Shown: one piece after another, positions 26,183 through 37,895 of the stretch
How positions within the stretch are numbered: position 1 is the first letter of the stretch
Layout: every line of letters starts with the position of its first letter
Source: Endobugula sp965214375
GTDB lineage: Bacteria; Pseudomonadota; Gammaproteobacteria; Pseudomonadales; Cellvibrionaceae
DNA length: 64,000 nt
NCBI GenBank assembly: GCA_965214375.1
Contig: OZ243947.1
Coordinates: 1,240,001-1,304,000, forward strand
Reading direction: 5' to 3'
Translations under genes and position numbers: made by a program
The notes under the pieces: generated by a model
The model's database searches: none
The model's input: only the letters and a program-made list of their open reading frames with translations
Told to the model about the DNA's origin: nothing

Positions 26183-27826
26183 CTACTCTCCGGCTAACCA
26201 ACCATTGGTAATCGGGTAGCGGCGATCTCGGCCGAAGCCTTTTGCAGAAATACGGATACCGACAGGCGCCTGGCGGCGCTTGTATTCGTTCATATCAACT
26301 AACCGAATCACACGGTATACCGTCTCGGCATCGAAACCTTGCTCAATAATCATTTGCGCACTTTGGTCTGCCTCCACATAACACTCCAGAATGTTATCCA
26401 GAATATCGTAGGGTGGCAGATTGTCTTCATCTTTCTGATCTGGAGCCAGCTCTGCTGACGGTGGACGCTCTATCACTGAGGCTGGGATTATTTCATGCTC
26501 TCTGTTGCAATAGCGGGCAAGATCAAAAACCAGTGTTTTTGGAACATCCTTTAACACATCAAAGCCACCGGCCATATCACCGTACAAAGTGGAGTACCCT
26601 ACCGCCAGTTCGCTTTTGTTGCCCGTTGTTAGTACCAAAGTACCTTTTTTATTGGAAATAGCCATTAATAATACACCGCGGCAACGCGCCTGTAAGTTTT
26701 GCTCTGCCAGATCAACGGGCAAATTGGCAAACTCATCTTTTAGAGACTCCATAAAGGTCGTATACATCGTCTCAATAGACACACTGCTGTAACGCACCTG
26801 TAAACGTTTAGCTTGCTCTGCAGCGTCATTCTGACTCATTTCGGAGGTATAACGGAACGGCATCATCACCGCCTGAACATTCTCGGCACCCAAGGCATCA
26901 ACGGCAATAGCCAGCGTCAATGCCGAATCAATCCCTCCTGACAAACCTAATACAACGCCTTTAAAACGATTTTTACGGACATAATCCTGTAAGCCCAAGA
27001 CCAACGCCTGATAGATAACAGACAACGGCTCCGGTTCCAAAAAGCTGGGGGAAGGCTGATCACTAGGCAGCACTGGCAAGACGGAATCTCCATTCCAATG
27101 CCAAGTCACGGGGTATAGCCCTGCTTGATATAACGGCGCTTGTGCCGCACATTGCCCTTGAGCATCAACCGCAAAAGAAGCACCATCAAAAACCAGCTCA
27201 TCCTGACCCCCCACCTGGTTCACATACACAATTGGCATAGAACCTTGAAGTGCTCGCATGGATAGCAATTCATGTCGTTGTTGTTGCTTCTCGCGATGAA
27301 AAGGGGATGCATTCAGGTTAATCATTAAACGGGCTCCTGCATCACGCGCTTGCAACACAGGAGTGTCATGCCAAATATCTTCGCAAATAGTGAGCGCTAC
27401 CGGGATATCTCCCAGCATAAACACACAGGCTTGACCACCTTCGGTAAAATATCGCTTTTCATCAAACACCTGATAGTTAGGCAGGTGTTGCTTGGCATAC
27501 TCGGCTATCCATTGCTGGTGTTGTAAAACACCCGCCATATTGTATTGCTGACCATTGATCGTTTGGGGGTAACCCACCACGACTACTGCAGAAAAATCGT
27601 GAGCCTGTAACTGTTTTAATGCATTTTCTATACGTAATGACATACTATGACGCAATAGCAGGTCTTCAGGCGGATAACCACAGAGTGTTAATTCGGGAAA
27701 AACAACAATATCCGCTTGAAAGCGTTCTTGTGACAACAGGACTGATTCAATGATTTGTTGAGTATTGCCATCAATATCACCGACCAAAGGGTTGATTTGG
27801 GCCATAACAACGGTAATCGGTGACAT
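26183..27826 (-). CDS. nadE: Glutamine-dependent NAD+ synthetase
   Basis: A 547-residue two-domain enzyme that amidates nicotinate adenine dinucleotide to NAD+. The N-terminal nitrilase-like glutaminase has the Glu-Lys-Cys site: FPELTLCGYPPEDLL, YAKQHLPNYQVFDE and ALTICEDIWHDTP. The C-terminal synthetase has the PP-loop LGLSGGIDSALTLAIAVDAL and LTTGNKSELAVGYSTLYGDM. The ATG at 27826 (MSPITVVMAQINPLVGDIDG) has GGAGA 9 bases upstream; seven more codons upstream are open. Its position between bamD and pilS differs from Pseudomonas and points to an insertion in this lineage. Confidence 0.95.
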   Translation of the reverse strand: MSPITVVMAQINPLVGDIDGNTQQIIESVLLSQERFQADIVVFPELTLCGYPPEDLLLRHSMSLRIENALKQLQAHDFSAVVVVGYPQTINGQQYNMAGVLQHQQWIAEYAKQHLPNYQVFDEKRYFTEGGQACVFMLGDIPVALTICEDIWHDTPVLQARDAGARLMINLNASPFHREKQQQRHELLSMRALQGSMPIVYVNQVGGQDELVFDGASFAVDAQGQCAAQAPLYQAGLYPVTWHWNGDSVLPVLPSDQPSPSFLEPEPLSVIYQALVLGLQDYVRKNRFKGVVLGLSGGIDSALTLAIAVDALGAENVQAVMMPFRYTSEMSQNDAAEQAKRLQVRYSSVSIETMYTTFMESLKDEFANLPVDLAEQNLQARCRGVLLMAISNKKGTLVLTTGNKSELAVGYSTLYGDMAGGFDVLKDVPKTLVFDLARYCNREHEIIPASVIERPPSAELAPDQKDEDNLPPYDILDNILECYVEADQSAQMIIEQGFDAETVYRVIRLVDMNEYKRRQAPVGIRISAKGFGRDRRYPITNGWLAGE

Positions 27827-27906
27827 TGATTGTATTCTCCACAGCACTCAGGTTTTATAATAGGGTCGCTAATGATAAAACAAATAACCGTCTATTACAG
27901 CCAAAC

Positions 27907-29488
27907 ATGGAAAACATTCATCTAACACACGATAAAAAAACGTTTATTAAGTACCTACATCAGTTATCGCTTAGGGCTGGGTATATTACTGACGATTATT
28001 TTTTCTTCAGATTTGGCCAGTAATTTTTTACAAGCCCATAGCCCGACATTATTTATTAATACTTGCTATGCCTATATTGGCATCTGTATTCTGACATTTA
28101 TTTTAAATGCAAAGAGCAAAGTAACCGCCAACACCTATCATATCATTGCTATTCTAATTATTGATTTCATTGCCATCTGTTTGATGATTTATGCCAGTAA
28201 CAAAGCCAGCGCAGGCTTAAGTTATTTACTGCTGGTTACTATGGCCGTTGGCAGCACATTTTTACGCGGTAAAACCAGCGTTGCGCTAGCGGCATTTACG
28301 TCACTCTTATTGATTGGCTTTAGCTTGCTGTCACCATGGCAAGGCATTGGTAGCGGTTCATCTACGTTTACTGCCGGGATCACGGGAATATTACTCTTTG
28401 CAACCGCCATTTCTTTTCGACTCTTTTCGAAAAAAATACAAAGCGACGAATATAAAATACAACAGCAAATAGAACACGCAGACTATATTCAACGTATTAG
28501 TGAACGTATTGTTGAAACCATTCACGCCGGTATTATGATTATTGATGAGCACTTGAATATTTTATTAATCAATCATGCTGCTGAGCAATTATTATCAAAC
28601 GAAAAGCCGTTTAAAGAAATTAATGATATACCAGAGCTCAACCAGATCCTAAATACTTGGAAAAATGAGCCACAACAATCGTTGGACTCTGTCACCTTAA
28701 AAATCGGCATGAGCCACGATATAAAAATTAACTTTACCCCCATGGTTGATCGTTATGGGGCATCGCTAATTTTATTTATTGAGGATGAACGTCGCACCAT
28801 TCAGGAAGCTCAACAGCTAAAGCTGGCATCTTTAGGTCGCTTGACGGCCAGTATTGCACACGAGATTAGAAACCCACTGGCCGCGATTAGTCACGCTAGT
28901 CAATTATTGGATGAATCAGAAAATATGCATACGAGTGATCTTGAGTTGTTGCGTATGATTCATATGAATACCGAAAGGATTAACACCACCATCAGTACTA
29001 TATTAGATTTTTCTAGTCGCAAGAAAGCGGATATACAATCCGTCCACCTAGATAAATGGCTAAGTCGGTTTAGTCAAAACTATATTATTAATTCAAACAG
29101 AATTATACGATTAAACATTCATCAAAAAGATATATATTGTCAAGTTGACCCTAATCATCTCGATCAGATTATATCCAATCTGGTGGATAACGGGTTCCGA
29201 CATAGTAATCTTAATGATGCTGAGAACTATGTGACGATTAACACCGGGGTACATGCCATCAATCATCAACCGTTTATCGATATTGTCGATGAAGGCGACG
29301 GTATCAGTGATGAAAATATAGGTAATATTTTCGAGCCCTTCTACACCACCAAAATGGGTGGATCCGGTCTAGGGCTATATTTATGCAAAGAACTGTGTCA
29401 AGCTAATCAGGCTGAAATTTCTTATCTCAACAAAGATCAGGAAAACAATCAAAAAAGCTGCTTTCGTTTACTCTTACTTAAAAGCTGA
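27907..29488 (+). pseudogene. pilS: Type IV pilus sensor kinase PilS, frameshifted near the N-terminus
   Basis: From ATG 27907 the frame gives MENIHLTHDKK, then a run of seven A at 27934-27940 shifts into a stop. One A fewer would continue as RLLSTYISYRLGLGILLTII, the expected first membrane helix of PilS. The rest of the gene is open: further membrane helices, a PAS-like region, HisKA (TASIAHEIRNPLAAISHASQ) and HATPase (VDEGDGIS, FEPFYTTKMGGSGLGLYL). A TTG at 28013 could start a shorter protein without the first helix half. PilS controls PilR and so pilin transcription, in Pseudomonas. A homopolymer sequencing error cannot be excluded. Confidence 0.75.
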
Positions 29489-29492
29489 AAAT

Positions 29493-30896
29493 ATGAGTCA
29501 TAACGTATTAATCATCGATGACGAACCCGACATTCGCCAGTTGCTTTCTATCACGCTTTCACGGATTAACCTCACAACCTATTGCGTAGAAAACATTTCC
29601 CGAGCCAAACAGGCGCTTAGGGAAAACGTATTTCAGCTTTGCCTAACGGACCTAAAACTTCCTGATGGTTCAGGACTAGACATTGTTGAAACCATTCAAC
29701 AAGATCACCCTCAAACACCGGTGGTTGTAATCACGGCTCATGGCTCAATGAATACCGCGATTACGGCAATGAAACAAGGAGCATTTGACTTTATCAATAA
29801 ACCTGTTGATATTAAAAGCTTACGTCTTCTAGTCAATAATGCGCTGTCAACCAACACAGACGCAGAAGAGGTACTGTTTGATGAGATCATCGGTGACTCG
29901 CATAACACCCTCTTATTAAAACAACAGATTAGAAAGGTGTCCCGATCTCAAGCACCGGTGTTAATTACGGGTGAATCGGGTAGCGGTAAAGAGTTAGTCG
30001 CAAGATCCATTCACAACCATAGTTATCGGAGAGAAAACCCCTTTATTGCCATTAACTGTGGCGCCATCCCCAGAGAACTCATGGAGAGTGAATTTTTTGG
30101 GCATATCAAAGGTAGCTTTACGGGCGCACATCAGGATAAGCAGGGCTTCTTTCAGGCCGCTAATGGTGGCACGTTGTTTCTTGATGAAGTAGCTGAGCTG
30201 CCCCAAGACATGCAAATAAAGTTACTGCGCGCCATTCACGAAAAACGTGTACGACCCGTAGGCTCACATGAAGAAATAGCCATTGATATACGTATTCTTA
30301 GCGCCACGCATCAAAACCTTGCGAACGCTGTGACTAATAAACAATTTCGTAGCGATTTATTCTACCGTATTAATGTGATTGAAATCATTGTACCCGCACT
30401 TCGAGAAAGAATTGATGACCTTCCTGCATTAATACATTTTATTTTTGGAAAAATATCCAAGACTAATAACAATCAACCTCACAGCTTAAACTCGGAGGCA
30501 ATGACTGCATTGCAAACTTATCACTTTCCAGGCAATATTCGCTAGCTGGAAAATATTCTTGAGCGAGCCTCTGCATTAACAGAAAGTCATATTATTGATA
30601 CAAAGATCCTTGGATTGTCACCCGTAGCGCAAGCCACCTCAAGCATACCGCCTGCTACTGAAAAAATAGCACCCAAAGATAGTCCAGAAAGCCTTACAAC
30701 CGCCGCTCCAATATTTGATGCAGAAAAAGAATCCATCGACCACTATCTTGAAAATATTGAACGAGACATTGTTCTTGATGCGTTGGAAAAACATCGCTGG
30801 AATCGTACTGTAACAGCGAAATACCTTGGCGTTACTTTTCGCTCATTGCGATACCGCTTGAAAAAATTAGACATTGATATTGACAAACCGTCATAG
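29493..30896 (+). pseudogene. pilR: Type IV pilus response regulator PilR, nonsense-truncated before its DNA-binding domain
   Basis: A 468-codon frame begins 4 bp after pilS. The receiver domain (VLIIDDEPDIRQLL, LTDLKLPDGSGLD) and AAA+ domain (TGESGSGKELVARSI, sigma-54 loop GSFTGAHQD, FLDEVAELP) are complete. An in-frame TAG at 30543-30545 follows YHFPGNIR; the family has glutamate here (RELEN), so GAG to TAG is the simplest change. In the same frame LENILERASALTES and the Fis-type helix-turn-helix KHRWNRTVTAKYLGVTFRS continue to TAG at 30894-30896. The truncated 350-residue protein would lack DNA binding. Confidence 0.9.
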
Positions 30897-30954
30897 AGCA
30901 GTAAGCTAGTCGTATTATCATTTAAAAAATTAACATCATTTTCAAGGATAGAAA

Positions 30955-31491
30955 ATGTTTACTCAAGGAAAGGGTTTCACCTTGGTAGAGTTACTTGTGA
31001 CTCTTGCCATTAGCGCCATATTACTATCAGTTGCTGTTCCCGCTTTTTCATCATTATTAACGTCAACAAGAATCAACAGCATCTACCACCAACTGTACGG
31101 TTTATTGTAATACAGTCGCTCAAAAGCTGTATTTACCCATACCACCATCATACTTTGCCCGACGGCAGATCAACAACACTGTATCAATGAGTGGACATTA
31201 CCTTTGATGGTTTTTTCCGATCATAATAATAATCAACAACGTGATAACGACGAAAGCATTGAACGTATTGTCGTGCCAGGTCATGCGAATGAAGCAATTT
31301 TCTGGCGCGCATCTGGCAGCAAACGGTATATTCGTTATTGCTTTGATGGAGAGACCAGAAATCAAAATGGCAGATTAACTATCTGCCCGGAAAATACAGC
31401 GCTTAGCCACACCAGACAGATTGTTATTTTCAGAACAGGACGGCCAAGACCAGCACTACACAGTGAGATTAAAGAAGGTGATTGTGAATAA
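30955..31491 (+). pseudogene. fimT: Prepilin-like protein FimT (GspH family) with an in-frame stop
   Basis: The frame opens at ATG 30955 with a prepilin leader and N-methylated helix (MFTQGKGFTLVELLVTLAIS, cleavage expected before FTLVE). At codon 52 an in-frame TAA (31108-31110) interrupts YHQLYGLL/YSRSKAVFTH; related pilins have a glutamine or asparagine at this point (L.YARSEAV), so CAA to TAA is plausible. Downstream residues match GspH/FimT (YCFDGETRNQNGRLTIC, IVIFRTGRPR) and end TGA-less at TAA 31489-31491. Its 3' end overlaps pilE on the other strand by 23 bp. Confidence 0.85.
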
Positions 31492-31963
31492 TATTATTCC
31501 CAACAAAAACGACATCATCAGCATCCACTACCGTATTCGGGTTTGCTGCAAGATTAATATTGCCATCATAGTCAGCATCCGCAGTAACATTGCGAGTACC
31601 AATATTAGTAAGAAGTAGACTTCCGCAATCAGGACCAGTCCAGGGGGCAACAGGCGTTGCGGTTAATGTGTAGGTACTGTTAACTCCACCATTGAATGTT
31701 GTTGAGATTGCATACAGACCTGTTTCAGACTGATCTGAAAGATTCAAGCCAGCTCCATCAAAGACGGATGAAGCATAACTGCCATTAGCGGTATAAAACC
31801 GCTCTTGAGCAGAGGCTATTTGTAATAATGCAGATGCACCTTCGGCACGATTGGAGGATGCAATATGAGCAAGATAAGAAGGATAACCAATGCTTGCCAA
31901 AATGCCAATAATAACCACAACTATCATTAATTCAATCAATGTAAAACCACTTTTTTTAATCAT
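31469..31963 (-). CDS. pilE: Type IV minor pilin PilE
   Basis: A 164-residue pilin with the class III signal and helix MIKKSGFTLIELMIVVVIIG, cleaved before F with glutamate at +5. The soluble head contains YLAHIASSNRAEGASALLQI and ERFYTANGSYAS, typical PilE-family blocks. The C-terminus is longer than usual after the disulfide region (CGSLLLTNIGTRNV, then DADYDGNIN) and lacks the normal paired cysteine pattern; only one cysteine is clear. Minor pilins prime assembly of the pilus. It is the last gene of the fimU-pilV-pilW-pilX-pilY1-pilY2-pilE operon and is open. Confidence 0.88.
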   Translation of the reverse strand: MIKKSGFTLIELMIVVVIIGILASIGYPSYLAHIASSNRAEGASALLQIASAQERFYTANGSYASSVFDGAGLNLSDQSETGLYAISTTFNGGVNSTYTLTATPVAPWTGPDCGSLLLTNIGTRNVTADADYDGNINLAANPNTVVDADDVVFVGNNIIHNHLL

Positions 31964-32014
31964 GTTTTATTATTCCTGATCATTACACTAATACCTGACA
32001 CAAAAGGAGCACAT

Positions 32015-32323
32015 TTAATAGGATGCTATGGTAATTCTCTCAATATACCTTTGTCTATCGCGAACTTGAGATTTAATAAAAACCGTCTGACCTACTCTTA
32101 GGGCATAGCGGTTAACTTTACGAGGTTTTGTGGTCGCAGAGTCTATAATATACACTTGCGTACTAATTGATATCTTGTATGGTTTGTCATTAATAACTAC
32201 AAGCTTATTAGCATTATCAACCAACGATATTATATTTCTAGTGGCTTGAACGCTAGAAGAAAAACTGGCACTTAATGCAAGTATCATAAAATAGCGGATT
32301 ACAACCACAGAAAATGTTTTCAT
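32015..32323 (-). CDS. pilY2: PilY2-like small exported protein
   Basis: A 102-residue protein with a cleavable-looking signal (VVVIRYFMILALSASFSSSV, then QA). The mature part (VVINDKPYKISISTQVYIID, RYALRVGQTVFIKSQV) fits a small beta-rich domain. The position between pilY1 and pilE and the size match PilY2 of Pseudomonas. Sequence resemblance is weak, so the name rests mostly on context. Its function is not well defined in any species. It is translationally close to pilY1 (16 bp). Confidence 0.65.
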   Translation of the reverse strand: MKTFSVVVIRYFMILALSASFSSSVQATRNIISLVDNANKLVVINDKPYKISISTQVYIIDSATTKPRKVNRYALRVGQTVFIKSQVRDRQRYIERITIASY

Positions 32324-32339
32324 AAATTGTCACCGTAAT

Positions 32340-35300
32340 TTATTTCAATATTGACCATGACTTCCTACCTTTATGCGGAAACGTTGATCCAGGAGTTGTA
32401 TCAGTTAAACTACTACTAGGTGCATGGAAAATAGTATATTCTTGATGAGAAGAATCCGCTTGTGTCGTAATTACCTTGGTACCTGATTTTGTTTTAATCG
32501 CACTTAAACCGATAATAAGATTGCTATATTTAATACCCGCAAGCGCAGTTCCATCATTCGCCTTACTCAGAGGAGTGCCACTCGCCAAACCACCTGTTAG
32601 TGGGTTTACTGCCATTAAAAAGCTGTCTCCTGCATTTGCAATACAGTCATTTTCTGCAGGAATAATAGTTGCAAACAGAAGCGCACGACCAAGTAGTAGC
32701 GGACTTAATATAACACGTTCTTTCTGAGCGGGCAGAACCATATACCACCCCAAATTTTTCGAACCAGACGAAACATTATAATCAACCGGGTTTGAAGTGA
32801 CTGTACGTTCAGTCGTACTTCCCGACAAAAGACTCACTGTTTGTTTGGTAAGAGAATCGGTATTAAGATTTACATTATAAGGGCCGTTATTATTACTCTC
32901 ACCAGCATCCCAAACACCATAAACATGATGGCTTCTGGTATTACTATCCAGCTTGTCGGAACCAACAATATATTGACCGGTACCAAAGAAAACCAAATAG
33001 TTAGGGTCTGTATCCGGGTTATTCGTTAATGGATTTTTCCTAACAAGTGGGGCAGAAGTAATTGCCTGACGATTTTCTGGAGAACAACGTCCATAAGTAT
33101 ATTGATGAAAATCAAACCTTAAATCAGAATTGTAAGTAGTCCCACCATCAGTCGTATTTACACTACATGATGAAAAAAAGGGTTGTTGATAAACAAAACT
33201 GTCTGTATAGATATTGACAGGATAAGTTTGTCTACCCGTATGTGTGTCCCAGTAATATGCATCTTTTTGATCCGTACTACTGTCTTTCTCACTAAGATCA
33301 AAAATCCACAAATTACCCCGCAAATCTCCAGCATAGACACGATCAACAGTACCATCAGTATTCGTGTCCACAAGCGTAGCATCAGACAGTCCATTGGGGT
33401 CTAGATACTCACAATTCTTCTCAACGGCTGCCAAAGGGTCGTGAAGAAAAGCACTATTACTACAATGAATAACATCGTAGGTAACACCATTCTCTCTCAC
33501 TGGTGTCGTTTCCAACTGTACGAAGTACTCATTACTGTCTCGATAAGCATAACTCGTTTTATATTGACCAACAGAACCACCAAACTGAATAAGGCCATCT
33601 GTTGTACCATAACGCACATCGATACTTTCAGAAGATTCGGGCAAAACACACCCTTGGTGTTCTCTAGCACAAAATACCCACTGCATCGTTGCTTTGATAA
33701 TGCTGTAATCGCCCTGACCGTCATTATAAATTCCATCATTGTTGGAATCATCCGTATCCAAACCACCATCATCATTATCCAAATAAATAATAAATAATGA
33801 GGCAGACCCACCGGTGCCACCATTAACGCCTTCAACATGGCTATTATAGCCATTAGGTACAACTGCTGCCCAACGACCGTTATTCATTCTGGCAATTTCA
33901 GGCTGACCATAGACATAGCCTAATTCAGGATGGGTAAATTCTTTTACCACAATACTGGCTGCATTATCCTCCGCTTTATCCAGACGGGGATATTCATTAT
34001 TATCGCCTTTTCGGGTATCAGAATCAGGATTGGTTACATCAAGTACATAAATACCTTTAGCTCCTGAACGCATCCCCGCCACCAGATAAGTTCTCCAACG
34101 TGCTGCATCTGTTCCTTTATCAACATACACATCCGCAACCACCGGAGTACCATCAACATAAGCTTGTCCCTGATAGCCACTACCAGTACCATCACCATCA
34201 GCATCAGCGAATCGGCTTAACAGATTACCTCCCAGAGTTGCATCGGAAATAAAACTGGGAATATAGGCAAATACTTCATTGCCACCGCTAGTATCGTTGG
34301 TATTATTTGGATCATTAGTCGCATAAAATCCGTGCAACATGCCATCATTACCACCCACATAAATCATATGGCGGCGGTCTTTATGTGTACTGACAAATGT
34401 TGAGTAGATGCCATTGACGCCACTTTCAAGAGTGTCTGAATACCTTGCTGATGGTGCACCGACATATTGTGGACGCGAGTGCAATAAAGCACCCAGATAA
34501 TTGTTTTCGCGATCTCTAAATTCGTAAGTACCGGCAGTACCATCATGTGTACCATCACCACGAAGATAATTTACCAACGCTTCTACATAAGTCTGATTAC
34601 TATCCTTTTCACTGGCATTTGTCGGATTTGGGAATGGAGGATCTTTCAGTAGATCATTAACTTGAGTTACGCTTAACTGTGTCGTAGTGTCGTGAGAATT
34701 ATAATAATCAGAAGGAAATGCAAACGGGATACCCTGAGTTCCATTAAAGGTAATAATTTCACGGTCTGTATGACGATCAGCCCCTAGGTCATAAAGCGCC
34801 GCTTTTGCGGACCATGTATAGTTGGTTTCAAACGAATCCGAGTCAGAGTTAAAACTGAATGCTCGTACGTCGCCCCACCAAGTATCTGTTGAGTATTTTA
34901 AATCATACCTAAAGTTTCCTGAGCTAAACAACTCAACATCGCTGAATGAAGCACCCGCTGCAGTCGCACTAACACGTGTAAATATTTCAGCAATGACTGC
35001 GTCTAGCTCGTCATTCAGGGCGGTGTACTTATTGACATCAGAATAGGCACCACGCCCGTTAGATGCAGCGTGACGCAGATCATCAATACGCGCAACAAGA
35101 TCATTGGTAGTCACCGCGCTGCCTCTCGCATTAGCCCACCAAGCAAAAGTATCAGTATAATTAGGCGGCTGAGAATCCTTGTAACCATTAACACCAAGAC
35201 CGACGGTAAATGTATTCATATGTTGATGGGGCACTTCGTCACCATGTAAATCAACAGCCAATCCATCAGTAACACCAGAGGCCAGATCATTAGCAAAGTA

Positions 35301-37292
35301 ATACATTGCAATGTCAGCTAAGGTATTACTTTCATTATCGTCATAAGAGCGCCCCCCATAGATATCATAAAGCGTTGTATCACCCGCTTCATTTTCAGTA
35401 TCTTTGTAAAGAGAATCAACGTTGCCATAGCCCGTAATGCTATCTGTCCACGCACCATCTGAAAACAAGACTGTAAAATTTTGCTGGCATTGACCATTAT
35501 TGTTTTCGTTGAAAATCGGGCTTTTATCAAGCACAGGAGAAGGACTAGCGCTACCTTCAGTTGTATTGTTATGGCTGCTATCTACAAGAACGGGGGTGCT
35601 ACCATCTACTGTGCCAAAAAAATCACTATCAGGATCAATCCCATGTGTAAAATAGCGGCCAGCGTTACTCAATGCACCCAGCAAAGGGGTCGAATCCAAA
35701 TCATCAGACTTTGGATACATATTCGACTTATAGATTTTTTCCAATAATTCATGCTTAGCATCTTTAAATGTTTTATTTGCTTCATCTTCAATATTTTTAA
35801 TGGGAACACCGCCAACACCATTATCGTTGATAGTTGCAAATCCCATACGCTACTGATTATCAACGACCAAATCAGCCATCGCTTTTTTAGCAATATTTTC
35901 ACGAGTACGATGATATGCATACCAAATAGCATAATTACGTTTGGTATTAAATGGTTTGCTCGGCGTAGGCCCCGCACTAATAAGGGCCGTTCTTTCTGAT
36001 GAATCTAAAGCCAGAGCTATATCAGGGTCTGGCAAGCTATCAAAAGTCACACAATGAGAATGGTTGCTACAATCATCTTTCGTTAGCGCGCCATCCTCAT
36101 CAAAAGGTATAGCAGTTGCACCACTCGTAAGTGCAGACGCGTGATGCCATGCAATATAAAAACCTCGTCCACCATTACTGTTGGTACTTGCATCAAAAGT
36201 GCCTGTATCAAATTCAATGATGAATTTGTTACTCTTTGCTTTGAATTCGCTAATACTTTTATCACCAGGAAAATCTACACCTCTAACACCAAAGTTATTT
36301 GCGGCAATTAATTCATAAACCCCATCGGTTGTATCATATACACCACTAAGAGAATATTTATCAGCATCAGGGACAGCGGTACCATAACCTCGCACCAGCA
36401 TTTCAATACCATTAGCAATAGGAGCATTAACAGCATCTACTGCTGAAATTTTTAAAATATGTGTTGGATTTACATCAAGAGCAACGAAATGGATACGAAA
36501 ATAAAGTTCATCGTCTGCAGCCGTATCGGGCACATCAATTTTTAATGTGGCAGAATCGCCAGCAACATATACGCCATTATCAGTCGAATCTATATCATAG
36601 AAAACACCTTTTGGTAAAGCTGTAGTTGATGAACCGGCCATCCGAATAAAATCTGTCGAACCAGGATCGTAACCTGTATCATAGTTTGACAATGCATTTC
36701 CACATTCACCAACATTGTAAGTGCCATTATCAGCACCGCTAGCATCATTCCAATTGATATAAAAATCTTCTGTCAGATTTCTGACAAGAGAATCTGCAAG
36801 CGCAGAGTTAACGTCGCTACCTCTATTATATTGAGTCACTAGCACATGCTTGTATCGATCGGCGCCACCTTCCTGACCAGTTGCAAATAAACTAAATCCA
36901 TGGTCCGCGTGATTTAATTCTGTTTGTGAAGGAATACTGTAATCTGCCCATACCTCATAATTGATATCAGGGTTATAAGCTAACTTGTTAAATCCAACAC
37001 ACAACTGATACAGAGACAAATCACTAATAGCCAAGCGCCGAGTATTTTCCAATACTTCCTCGCCGTCAATGTCTGTTGCTGTCTGCGCTTCACTTGCGAT
37101 TAAGTTGGTTTTTTCCATTGATCGGGAATCATCCAGCAAAAGCAGTATATTGGGCTTGACTACAGTAGCAAGACTTAACGGCTGATCAGCAAGATCCTCC
37201 TCGGGAGCAGCATGAGAAACGTTGCTAATTATTGCTAAAACAAAAGCACTTACAGTTATTGATAACGTTTGCTTAACCATAGTTTTAACCAT
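32340..37292 (-). pseudogene. pilY1: Pilus tip/assembly protein PilY1, split by one in-frame stop
   Basis: A 1650-codon frame. The N-terminal part has a signal peptide (VSAFVLAIISNVSHAA) and a von Willebrand A-like site (NILLLLDDSRSMEKTNLI, DxSxS). An in-frame TAG at 35850-35852 follows MADLVVDNQ, and RMGFATINDNGVGGVP continues in the same frame. The C-terminal beta-propeller is open, with YVGGNDGMLHGFYA, YLVAGMRSGAKGIYVLDV and a calcium loop DTNTDGTVDRVYAGDLRGN. PilY1 supports pilus extension and surface sensing. Without readthrough, neither half would be a full PilY1, and the second half would lack a signal peptide. Confidence 0.85.
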
Positions 37293-37294
37293 TA

Positions 37295-37885
37295 TTAATT
37301 TGCACTAAGCGATTGTGAAGCTTCAAGATAATAAGCTTCAACAATCGATTCAATATTATTGTCATTACTACTACCCCACGCAGTAATGCGGAAAACTTTA
37401 CGAGAGGAATCCAGTGACTGCTCATTCAGCATGGTGGCTCCGCCGTAGCCAGAATCGTCTAGAGTACCCATATATTCAATAATATAACGCTGATCACTCG
37501 CACTATCAGGTTCACTATTATCTACAGTCCATGCGACAGTGCCATCTCGCAAACCCGCTGGTGCAGGATCAAGGACCGCACCGCCCACCAAAGTAACCGA
37601 AGTGTATAAACCATCATTACCCGCAAACTGGGTCACCAATTCTTGTGTTGAAAAAGCGCTATTTGGATGTAATGCATCCAAAAAATTCTCAGCCGCTAAC
37701 AGGGCCGCATCGGCATTAAGCCGCGACAGCACTTTGTGACGTTGGTTACCTGCAATACGCTCTTGCAAGGTTGAGCCACTGATAATAGTGATGCCCGCTG
37801 TCGTCATGACCAATAACATCACCAGTGCAACAATTAACGTGATGACTTTTTGAAGTGAGCGTTTGTTTGCGGTTATCAAATTCAT
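37295..37885 (-). CDS. pilX: Type IV pilus minor pilin PilX
   Basis: From ATG 37885 the 196-residue protein reads MNLITANKRSLQKVITLIVA, then LVMLLVMTTAGITIISGSTL and ERIAGNQRHKVLSRLNADAA, the normal PilX arrangement. The usual G-A/F cleavage site is not obvious here: the residues before the hydrophobic helix are KVIT instead of RGAV/RGAA. It ends 2 bp before pilY1. The ORF is open 30 codons further upstream, into pilW, but that extension lacks a pilin start. Confidence 0.85.
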   Translation of the reverse strand: MNLITANKRSLQKVITLIVALVMLLVMTTAGITIISGSTLQERIAGNQRHKVLSRLNADAALLAAENFLDALHPNSAFSTQELVTQFAGNDGLYTSVTLVGGAVLDPAPAGLRDGTVAWTVDNSEPDSASDQRYIIEYMGTLDDSGYGGATMLNEQSLDSSRKVFRITAWGSSNDNNIESIVEAYYLEASQSLSAN

Positions 37886-37895
37886 AACGTTTTCT